A DNA stretch of 64,000 nt from Colius striatus (lineage: Eukaryota; Chordata; Aves; Coliiformes; Coliidae). The DNA lies in the NCBI RefSeq assembly GCF_028858725.1, contig NC_084767.1:18181895-18245894 (forward strand). Direction: 5' to 3'. Shown piece by piece: positions 28,600-39,018 of this stretch (positions within the stretch are counted from its first letter, which is position 1; each line of letters starts with the position of its first letter). The notes below the pieces were generated by a model. It saw nothing but the letters and a program-made list of their open reading frames with translations. It was not told the origin of the DNA and made no database searches. Position numbers and translations under genes: made by a program.

Positions 28600-31500
28600 T
28601 CATTTGCCTATTGAAAAAATCTGGCACGCTGCTGCTGCTGCCTGCATGCAGCCCCAGCTGCGATGCAGCAGACAGCCCTGCCCGTGACCCCGCTGCCCTA
28701 CAAAGCAGAGCCAACCCAGAACCAAAGTCAAAGTCAGCACCACAGGTAGGCCCTGGCTAGCATACACAGCAGGTCTCCCTTCCACAGTCACTACTCTTGT
28801 TTGACAAGACCAGATGAAACATTTAACAATGCCTGCAAGTCGCTCGTGCTTGCATCACTCGTCCACACATTCTGTGTAGATCCTGGTATCAAACACCAGC
28901 ATCCAGGCTGCAAATGAACTTCTTGAACTGCCAGGATACTCATCTGGGGAAAAATAATTCAGATTCAAAAAATTAAACCAGAGCATTTGTCAGTCCTCCA
29001 GCCTTTGCTGCAGCTGGTGAGCAGTGGGATTTCTGCAGCAGCACTGCAGTCCATCAGAGATCTGCACAACGCCAGATTTATTCCCACACAATAATAAATA
29101 CAGCAAATAAAACACAGCCTGCGGCTCCCAGTTCTGAAGGCCAGCGCTGTGACACAGGTTTGATTCCCCACGAGGGTCAGGCTCACACCTCCCAGGGTGA
29201 CATTCACAAGTTCAGCACCTGACAACAAGGTCAGCACCACCACCCCTGTCCTTGCTACAGGGCTCTGCCCACAGGTGACATCTCCACATGGCAGAGAAGG
29301 GCACAGGCAATGTAAGCAGCACTTAATGATTTTTTTGGTGCATGTTTTTCCAAGGCTTGAGGAGGAGAGCTTTATTTATTTAATTGGCTAATTTCTCATA
29401 ACACCGGGTTTCTGCACTACTGAAAACTAGATTCTCCCCAAAAGACAGATTTTTTGGTTTAAACTGTGTAACCAGATGACAATTACGTTGTTTCCCTATG
29501 TGGTTTAGTTCCAGGGGGCTCTTCAAAGTAGCAAAGTTTTTGCAGCAAAGTCCATCAATGAAGCACCTTCCTCCTCACCCCTCTGCAGTGACACCTGCAC
29601 TGGCACAGCCTCCTTCAGACAACAGGCAGCAGAAATCCAAGAACTTCCTTATTTGCTGCTGCTGCTGCTATTGTTTTCAAAGCATTGCCTTTCTGATGAT
29701 ACACAAGGCAGTGTAAAACCAGCAGATTTCTCCCAATCTACTTAGTTGGCAGTATCATTCGATTAAGCTGGAGTAGAGTTGGGCTTCCCCTGGATGGACA
29801 CCACCAATGAGATGAGACAGGGGGAAAATAACGGCTTCACTCCATATGCTGCTTCTGCATGTCCTTGGGTGTTTATTTGTTCTTCCTGATGTCAAACATA
29901 CTGTTGGAAGAAACATACGGCCTTGTTTAGAAGTCACATCTCCAATTACATTTAATTACTACTGCTGTAAAACCGAGGGTGACTTCTATTAAATTTAATG
30001 GCTTCCCTCTGCAGATGGCAAAGGCGGATGGCCGAGCTGGGTCTCCCAGGAACCGTGGCTACTTGGGGTGAGACAGCCACAGCACCGGCACGATGCTGCA
30101 GCCCCAAGGGGTGAGGGAAAGGCCCACGCTGCGGTTGAAAAGCCCTTGCAGAGAGCACAAAGGCCTGCCTGGGCAGCACTGCCAGGCACAAAGCCACAGA
30201 AGAAAGAAATGTTTTCAGCATCCCACCATGTGATGGCTGGGAAACAGCACAACCAACATACCCAGCACCCACAAGGTGCCAGGGGTATCTAATCACTGCT
30301 TCTCAAAACCTCCGTTGCTCACAGGAACAGCCCAGAGAGTCAGTGCTGGGATGGGCACCTGCATGGTACCTCCCAAACTCAGCTCGGGGAGAAGGCACCA
30401 GCAAGCACCAGGTCCTGCCAAAACCTCCCCGCATCTGCCCTCTGGGCCTCCAAACAGTAGCCCAGCGTGAGACGATCCTCACCGTCAGCTCTGCTACTAA
30501 TACAAACAAATAAAATGGAAGAAAGCCAAGGAGGTTTCACTTTGCAGCCATGCATTAGTGCTGTGTGTTCCCAAAAACATGATACACCGAGGTGGAGACA
30601 AAGTGAACACATAATCCTGGGCAAGCAGGTTGTGAAGGTCTCCACTGATCTCTTTTCCCAGGTTTGCAGCAGGGTTCCCTGATTCTTTTTAGCCATAATT
30701 CCCAGAGGACTGGTGAAACACGGAAACCTTCTCTGGAGGGTCACACTGCCACCCACCCGCTCCCTCAGGAGCTTTGCCATGCAGCACTATCCCACTGACG
30801 GGTAAAGGGGTCTTCTGCAGCTCCAAACACACTGACCAGCCCCAGGGCTACCCCATTGTCATGGTGTTCAACACCAGTCATGTTGACTAATAAATGAGTT
30901 TGAATTTATAATAAACTTGATGGTGCCTAACTGATAGATCTAAAAAAAGTCAATTATCTGACACTCTCAGCTATGATCCTAAAACAGATGTTTGAGTATA
31001 TAAAATTATGTTGTGAGGTTTGAAATTGCAGATACAATTACAACCTTCATCTTTATTGCTGCTCATAAGTGTTAAATGCAACTACATCTACATTTGAAAT
31101 TCAGTTATTATCATTTGTCTTCATCTCTCCCAAACCAAGACTGACTTGTAGTATTGTCACACTGGTAATTACTCTCCTCCTCTGATGAATGCAGGGGAAT
31201 GAACAGAAATGTTTGTGGAACCCATTTAGCATCCATCTCATACAAATAACTTGTTTCTTCCTATATTTCCAGGAGTGTTGTCTCACCCAGGAAAATAAAA
31301 GGCCTTTGAGCAATACCCTGGGGAAAGATATCGTGCTGTTAGGCCGCCAGGGAAGCAGAAACCCAGCTCCAGGAGCCAACAGCCCAGCAGTGATGAGAGC
31401 CAGGGGAAGAGTTAAACAAATGTGGGCCTTTGTTTCCTTCCTGCTTTTTATTTTTCAAGAATACTTTTAATAGTTTGCATTTCAAGGTTTTCTTCATAGC

Positions 31501-33729
31501 AGCAACAGTTGCTTTACATACCCCCAAAAAAACAAGTCATTGGTTCATAACATCACATGCCTCCAGGACCTGGATCTTCAGGAAAACTAAAAATACTGCA
31601 AATTCTGGGACAAAGCACATGAGATGGTGCCATAGTGTTAAAGCACAAGGTGAGAATATCACAGGCTTTAAGTGCTGCTCCTGAACTGAGGTTGGATGAG
31701 GAGAAATGCTTTTTCACACTCCCAAAAGTGCAGGAATTTGACACAGAAGAGCAGAGCGGCCTGGAGGTGGGTTTGAGCACTGCCTGAACCCAGACAGGTC
31801 TCACCAGCACATTTGATCCTGTTGATAAAGGCCAAGCAGCTGACCTTGCCTGCAGAGTCCCACTGCCCTGCCACTCCTCCAGGCAGTGGGCACTGCTCGG
31901 CCCCACCAGTGACACTGAGTCTCCTCATTGCTCCCTGGCAGCAAACAGAAAGCAGTTTACTGGCAAGCAACATCTGCTAGATAAGCAGTCTTGTGCTACG
32001 AGAGGGATGAATCTCTCTTTTCATATTTACTTTGAAGGGACAATCTTTTAGTCTTCCTTGAGCACATAACACATGACATTACTACAGTCTTAATAAGTAG
32101 TTACTAATTCTTCCCAAAAAAGCCTGATTGATACTTGCTTTCCAGCAGAAAATTAGAAAACACATTGGCTGAATGCCTTCAGTGAATCAAACTCAAGTTT
32201 AAGTCAGCAGATATTTGATGCACTGACTGCTACTTAAGGAGACCTGGAGACTTTAAGTGTGCTGAAGACAAAGCTCTGTTGATGGAGTCAGCTGCTCACT
32301 GCTCCGACAGCCGCTGGTCTATCCAAAGGCTTGGAAATGGAAAGGTGAGGATAGAGAGAGTTGTAGTATGTGCTGGCATCCCTCCCCACAGCAGGGGAAG
32401 GAGCCTTCCCAGTAGCTCGGAGCGAAGGTCAGGGCTGAAGACCCCAGTCTGTGGCTCCTGTGAGCTGGGGCCCGGTGCCGGACGGACGGTCACTCGCAGC
32501 CGCCCTCGCCACCGTGTCTGGACTTCCCTCACGCTGACCCAACAGGCACTACAGTGATGTTTGCACTGAAGTCTTTTGTAACAAGGGATTTTCCCCTCTC
32601 TGCCTGCAGCCTGAGTTTTGTAAGTCTGCACTCGTGGGGTGAAAGCTGACAGCATCAAACCCAGGCAAGGCCAAAACTGCATCAGGGTAAGGGTACCCAC
32701 TTCGACCTCTTCAAAGTTATTTTACATAAACAGCAATGAATTAGGCTGTACCAAACAGCTTTTAAAGTCACTTAAAAAAGTATAATAAAGTCCAAAATCA
32801 AAATAACCCATTAAGCAGGAATGCTTGCTAATGAAACTGCTTCTTCTTAATTTGATTTTACACAACAAATTGCTTGCTGCAGTATGGCCATAATGGCATT
32901 ATGCTTTCCAATAAAACCTGAGTGCTACCTGCTGCCTCCACAGATTGTCCTCCCAGTTTGCTGATGTTTCTACCTCATAGACCTGCAGGAAAAAAAGCTT
33001 TACAGCCTCCCACCCCCTCCACAGCCCCCATGGTCAGATGGAGACGAGGGGAAGAAAGGGCACAGCTCCTACACAGTGAGATAAATATTATAGATGAAAG
33101 AGGATCATCCAGACGAGCCAGGAAGAAGATGTAGCAGAGAGTCTTGGAAGTCCTAAAATGCAGAATGACCTGCTGAGCCCTTGTGTCCTCCCGCACCTGA
33201 GGGTGTCGGGAGCCACGTTGTCCCGGGCAAAACCCGGGACGTCCCTGCAGTCACCTCCAAGGGCGCCGGCGCCTGGCCGAGCACCGCAGGGACCAACCTG
33301 CGCTCACAAAACACGGGCAATGCTGTCCTCTGGTGGCAGCTCTGTTTTCGTTGCCTTTTTAAAGAAGAATGGTAAATTTTTGCTAGTTTTAAAACAAAAA
33401 ATAAATAAATAAAATCAAAACCCCGTAACAACCTCCCAGAAACTGCCTGAACCGAAGATCCCTGAGAGCACAACAGAAAAACCCCACTTGGGGGGAACAA
33501 GGCGATGATCGAAACAAAGCTCAAATCTGATGTGACAGCCAGCATGCAGCTACATCTGAATGTATGGGCAGGGAATGAGGCCGTACAGGGGGAGAAGATG
33601 CCATTTGCAGGCTTTGCTTGCCAGCCCATACCCCTTACAGAAGGGCCATGCTCTCTAAAATAAAAAAGATGTGTTTATCTACAAGGTTCCCGTGTAGCTT
33701 ACCTTTTGGATGATCAATAAACACATTAA
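28600..33729. other. Intergenic DNA with GC/CpG-richer patches
   Basis: Local GC- and CpG-richer segments lie at 28610-28800, 30000-30480, 32380-32540 and 33180-33320. Short CTG runs occur near 28631 and 29654. No promoter or exon could be assigned; frames here are open mainly because of GC content. Confidence 0.5.
33220..33240. repeat. CpG-rich perfect hairpin
   Basis: GTCCCGGG, loop CAAAA, CCCGGGAC: an 8-bp perfect inverted repeat inside a small CpG-rich patch (about 33180-33300). Confidence 0.85.
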
Positions 33730-34917
33730 ATGAAAATGAAGTTCCCAGCTGGCCCAGCCAGGGCAGCGGGTCCCAGTGCAGCTCCTGTTCCCCTCATCCG
33801 TCCCACCACAGCTCCAACACCAAGGGCCATGGGCCAGTCTGCAACAATGAGGAAGGAGTATTTTCAGCTCTGTGGTTCCAACCCTCAGTCCCTACACACC
33901 CATATTGGTGTTTTTAACAGTCTGCAAGGTGCCAACAGCCAGCCAGATGGCACTTCTGCAACAGGCTCCATCTTGCTGTTTTTTCTGGGTTTCATGTGGA
34001 GGCAGCTGTGCTGGGACAAGGCCACAACAGCCCAAGGGAAAGGCAGGAAGATGTGTCCTTGTCCCTGTGAGAAGCCTCCCTGCAGGCCCATGTGGCCCTC
34101 AGTGTCCCTGAGATGACTCCCCATGTCACATTTTAATGAGGGCTTCAGCTCTGTGCTGGGAAGGATGGAGCTGCAGGCAGAGGGGAATAGCACCTGGGAA
34201 GTGGGACTTGAGAAGAAAGGGAGAGAGGAGACAGGAGAGGAGAGGAGGCTGCCTACAGAGCATCTACACAGACACAGAGATTGCAGGAGGAAGATGGACA
34301 AGCTGCTCTGTGGGTGACAGACCACAGAGGACAGAGGACTGGAGAACGGAGCAACAGGTGCTGCCTTAGAGAGCTGTGGCTGCAGCTCCACTGACTCCCT
34401 CCTTTCCAGTGTCCAAAGGCCACTTCCCTGACCCGGGGAGGCTCCCCTGACCCACAAACTGTCTGCCCAGGCTGTAGTCCCAGTATCTCTAGCCCCTGCA
34501 CAGCAAACGAGACAAACACCGAACTCAGCTGGACCCCAGGCAACACCTGCTCTGACATTGGTTTTGGACAAGGAGCCAGGCATGTGCCAGTCACTGCTGC
34601 TGCCATGGCCACCACTGCTGCTGCCATGGCCACCACCACCTACTCCCACAGCTAGGAGTTCCAACCCTGCTAGGGAGGCACGCACACCTCCGTGCACACT
34701 CCTACGTGTGTCCATGAGATGGCTCTTCCTGCTGCTCCCCCCCACGGTGCAAGCTGTGTTGGAGGAGAGATAAAGCCAAAACCTGCAGAGCCACCCCTCG
34801 CTGTGAGGACAAAGGCCACCTGGCTGCTGCTGGCCCAGGCTAGGTGAGTGTGGCCACTGCCAGGCTCTGCCCTGCGCTGCTCACCGCCTGCTGCCAGGAG
34901 AGATCCGCTGAAAGCAA
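33730..34917. other. GC-rich block beside the RAPGEF6 3' end, unknown
   Basis: This block is markedly richer in GC than its surroundings. It contains a purine-rich tract (about 34209-34250), the 21-bp tandem duplication and a 286-codon open frame on the minus strand (33885-34745) of low-complexity Ser/Leu/Gly composition. It may be an unrecognised repeat or a lineage-specific insertion. I see no known domain. Confidence 0.45.
34592..34633. repeat. 21-bp exact tandem duplication
   Basis: Two head-to-tail copies of CACTGCTGCTGCCATGGCCAC, shown by position: copy 1 is 34592-34612 and copy 2 is 34613-34633. The unit length is a multiple of three and lies within a long but probably noncoding open frame on the minus strand. 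Confidence 0.9.
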
Positions 34918-34934
34918 TTCATAGATGTAGATTG

Positions 34935-34940
34935 TTTATT
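34935..34940 (-). terminator. Candidate distal polyadenylation signal AATAAA
   Basis: The minus strand reads ATCAATAAACAATC here, with room for cleavage around 34915-34925. It sits at the border between AT-rich UTR-like sequence on the right and GC-rich sequence on the left. Confidence 0.5.
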
Positions 34941-37923
34941 GATTCCAACATATTAATAGATTGGATAATAAACAGTACTTTTAAACATTCTCTTAACCAA
35001 AAATATAACAAATATTTACAATCACTCAGTAAAAATACAAAAAGCATACAGAGGCACTGTCTTTCTAAAAGACATAAGTGTAAGAGGTATCAAAAAATAG
35101 GAGACAAACATTGCTTGTTACAGAATACTATACAATCACTGACTTGTGCAGTACAATTGCTATTGGAATATCATTACATCTGTGCAGTTTCGCCAATATG
35201 CTCACATATTTAGAATTAATACCAAGCTAAACTGCATTCCAGGTATATCAAAAATAAAGAAAAAAACCAAAACAACAAAAAAAAGCACAACATAAGCAAA
35301 AGCTGGGCTGGGAATTCAAGGTAGATCACCCTCTATACAAGCATCCTAAAACATAATGTGTAAAGCTTTTCTAAAGAGAGAGTATCCCTTTTTTCTTCTG
35401 CTCTCGCAAAGGCAGTGTTTATCCTTAAAAAAAAAACCTAACTCTAAAGTTTTATAAAAACTTAAATGGCAGGTTTGTGTTTTCACTGATGTCTACTATG
35501 AAATGACTTGGGAGATGAGGACAGAGTTTTTGCAACACCACTGGTGCCACAGAGCACCCTTCTGCGAGAGGCATCGCTGCCAGGTTCTGCCCCTGGGCAA
35601 TGGGTGCAGGCAGCCCCCGGTGCACTGTGCACCCCATCCTGAGCCACGGGCCATGAGAAGCTCCAGTGAAGCATTACTCACTCCTGCAAAACTGAGTAAA
35701 GGCAAGCCAAGCAAGCCAGGAAAGCAGCACACTGCCTGTTGCTGGCAAACACCTACAGTGCAAAAAATACGCACTGCAAATACCTGTAGATGTTGCCTTT
35801 CCACTACTTTGTCTATTTGGGAGATGAAACCAGTACTCAGACGCTTTGTGAGCTCATTTTCCCCTTTCTGCAGCCAGAGAGGCCAAACAAAGTTTGTAAA
35901 ATGGCACTGCTTTGTGGGGAATTCCTTGGAAGATTAAGATTTATAAAGCATCACAAAATACTGCACGGTTAAACCACAAATAGTTGAAATACATCTTTCA
36001 CCCACAAGTCAAGAGCAAACAAAACAGCAGGAAGCTAGCAAAATCCAGCTGTGGCAGTGGAAGAACGTGACGTGATGCATTTGAACTGCTCACCAGCATC
36101 ACAGCCCAAGTTAGAGGAACCCAGAGGATGTACCAAGCCAGGGATCTGTGATGCAGAAGACATTGCTCCGATAAAGTCGTGTACAACAGGTAGTAACTAC
36201 CATCTTACTTCCATTTCACTTACTGAAAAAAAAGGGATAATGTCTCTTCAAACCCACACCTGACACACTACATTTGGCTATCGGCCCCGATCAATGTGAT
36301 CGGTTGATTTAAAAACAAAGGGAGGAAAATCCCAGCAAGAAGCAGCAGAGGCAAACCACACGTGTGGAGTGGGAGGAGCAGGGCACTAACTCGTGTGTCC
36401 ATTGGTAATGCAGGGCTTATTTACACCAGCTGTATCAGCCATTAGGAAAACATGATTTGCAAGGCTTTCGCTCACTTTAAAACCTTTCCCGTGCCCTGCG
36501 GAACAGCCAGATGGATGCTGCTGATGTGCAAACACCACGTCTCGGTGCGGGATTTATTCAACTGCTCTTGGGGCTGCCAGAGGAAACCCCAACCCTGCTC
36601 CCAGAGCAGCTTCACCATATCCTCAGAGACAACACTATCAAGCTTTTGGGGAAGAAGGAAGTTACTTTAGTAACAATCCCTCATCCCTTCTTTTGTTCAA
36701 CACTACAGGTCAACACCTGAGGTCACAGGAACCGTATGATTTCACTTTCCTGGCACAAGGCAGATGATCCTCTGACAAATAGCAAAGCCTGTTGCACATG
36801 CCATGGAGAAGTTAACAAGAAGCTACAGTTGACAGTGGGACTGCTAGGACTTGGGTTTACATCCCACAAAAATATCAGTTTAACAGTTCTATTATCACCA
36901 TTACACGTGCTGAGAACAATCGCTCTGCCCTGCGCTGCTTTGACGCTCACGTTAATCTTTGTTCATTAAGGCCTGTGCAGGTTCATTTTATTCATTAAGG
37001 CCTCCAAAAAGCAAAATGCATTTATTGTGATACCTCTCAACTGGCTTTTAATTTACTTTTTTTTTTTCCCAACCATTTGCTCCTCTGATTCTTCTGCCAA
37101 AAATTCACACAGCCAACAGATTAAGTTACAAGTTAGGGATCCGTTCCTCAGCATCACTGTTTGTTTTGTTTTCTTCTGAATCCCAATCAGTTTGGGCAAG
37201 TTCCAGCCTTGTGGTAACATTGCAGCCAGTGCCGCTGGGAACACGGGCACGGGCTGGGTTGTACACGTGCACTGGGCAGCATCAGTCCCCCAAGCTGCTG
37301 TGGGGAAAGCACAGCTTTGGGTTGGTTTTGGTACTTGTGTCATTTTCCAAAAATGTTGCATTCACCTTGCACCCCCTGCACACATACTGAAAACAAAACC
37401 TTAAAGCTCTTCACAACTATGGATATAGAAATCATTTTTGAGGCACTGTAAAAATGACAAACATCTTCCTAGCTTAGGCTGTAAACATCACAACAAAGAT
37501 TTACAAGTAAATGTTTAAATACGTATTCACACATTCATGTCCGATTTTAACACTAGAATGGGGCATCGTGTGCTAGAAGAAAGAAGGAAACTGCAGGAAT
37601 TTCCAGTTCTACCCCTCTGCGCTCTGGCTGGCTAAGCAAAATCAAAACAAGCAATTTATCTGACCACGGTCAAACTAGAGGGTCACATGTTAACACTGGC
37701 TGGCGGGCCGCAAGCCAAAATCGTCACTGATATCAACACCACCAGGATTTCTATCTAGGATTTAAACAAAATGGTTATAGACATCTGTACTTTCCAGATG
37801 AACACAGCAGGGTTTTTTAACCCCTCATAAAAATGCATTATACTACTATATAAGTGTTACACCATTTAGTATTTAGTTTCACAGATTTTTACTGTGAAAC
37901 GAAGGTGATTTATAATTTCTTGA

Positions 37924-37929
37924 TTTATT
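37924..37929 (-). terminator. Candidate proximal polyadenylation signal AATAAA
   Basis: An AATAAA on the minus strand, about 1.07 kb after the stop. A T run on the plus strand at about 37931-37944 (A run in the transcript) lies just upstream in transcript direction. It may be used for a short 3' UTR. Confidence 0.35.
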
Positions 37930-38731
37930 CTTTTTTTTTTTTTTAACAAAGATAACCTTTGTGCCCAAATCCTGTGCAACTCTGGTACAAGGCCAGAATG
38001 CGTGGGATGATCTTAAAATCCACAACACAGAGTTTATAAGTTTTGGCTTCTAGCAACACGCTTTGCATGCTGATCTCCTCAGGGCAACACCCCGTTAAAG
38101 CTTTTTGGGGAAAGCTTCCCCCTCTCCTAAGAGCTCCCTGAGAGCTCCAGCCTCCACTTTTCAAACTATCACTCTGTGGGGGAGGAGAGCACCAACTGTG
38201 GCTTTAGTTGGCTGGCAGCTAAAAATTTCTAAAATTATACTTCTAGGGTAGAGGTTTTTTGCCGTGCCTGTGGCAGAGGGGAGCTGATGGCAGGCGGCAG
38301 GGGCTTTGTGCTCAGTTTATATTTCATCTAAATCCACGTTATTTCTGCACCTGAAAACATCCCACTTCTAGTTTTCTGCGTTTATTCCGAGAGCACAACG
38401 GTTTACGTGTAGCTAATTTACTATCACATTGACTGAACAGTTACATTAGCCAACCAGAGCACTCCCAACACAAAGAAAGCACAGAAACAAAAATTAAATT
38501 AATAAATTATTTTCAGATACTTCAGCATCGTCCTTCACTTTTGCTGACACTTTGATATATTTTCTTTTAAAGTTCATAAAATAACACTCTTAGACTCATA
38601 ATGGTCATGTAGAAAATAACGACGATGGAGAACTACCAAAGGATTATATGGTATCATACAGAAGAAGGCTTCCAAGTTTCGAGTGGTGGTGACAACTGGT
38701 CCTCCCCAAATGCATGGAGCCTGGTCTATCT

Positions 38732-38755
38732 CTGGATACCAATGGTGGTATCCAG
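38732..38755 (-). repeat. Perfect hairpin in RAPGEF6 3' UTR
   Basis: CTGGATACCA and TGGTATCCAG form a perfect 10-bp inverted repeat around the 4-nt loop ATGG. It begins about 240 nt after the stop codon in the transcript. No repeat family was recognised. Confidence 0.75.
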
Positions 38756-38992
38756 GCAGTCAGTAAGCTCCTTGAGAATGGTTTGCTATTTCACAAGCAG
38801 AAACAGCTTTCCTAGGCGATGGCAGAGTGAAGGAAGGTAGAGAGATGTGATCCAACCCGTTCCATCTTGCCTGCAACAGGCAAATGCGATGTCCGAGGTT
38901 AGCAGCAGCAAGTCGTTAGCGTTCGCTAACAGAATCATGTGGTCCTTTTCCCCACATCCCTTGTGTTAGGGTTTGTATCAATAGCCCAATGG

Positions 38993-39018
38993 TTACACTG
39001 CTGACACTTGTTCATCTT
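38993..39018 (-). CDS. RAPGEF6: RAPGEF6 terminal coding exon, ends in VSAV
   Basis: Only 26 coding nt follow the acceptor TTGTTTTGCAG. They complete a Glu codon and add D E Q V S A V and TAA at 38993-38995. Joined to the previous exon the C-terminus reads [15 protein letters not shown], closely matching recalled human RAPGEF6. S-A-V at positions -2 to 0 is a class I PDZ ligand, shared with RAPGEF2, where it binds MAGI-type scaffolds. The exon continues into the 3' UTR. It was found by searching for the expected tail, not as an open frame. Confidence 0.93.

Larger units (their letters stand above)
34918..38992 (-). other. RAPGEF6: Probable 3' UTR of RAPGEF6 (about 4 kb)
   Basis: This is noncoding sequence downstream of the VSAV stop. 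The far end is inferred from an AATAAA (minus strand) at 34935-34940 in AT-rich DNA, with an abrupt change to GC-richer, dissimilar DNA to its left. Two Pumilio-type UGUAAAUA elements lie inside on the transcript strand (36418-36425 and 35013-35020), along with a 10-bp perfect hairpin near the stop (38732-38755). Earlier AATAAA signals at 37924-37929, 37021-37026 and 36987-36992 could give shorter forms. Only RNA data would fix the true end. Confidence 0.6.

Noticed and set aside
29952..30780. Series of 60-133-codon frames in GC-rich DNA
   Set aside because: They overlap on opposite strands with low-information composition. There is no exon-like structure.
31553..31973. Two overlapping minus-strand frames of 120 and 101 codons
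   Set aside because: No domain or splice context was seen. The GC-rich composition explains the openness.
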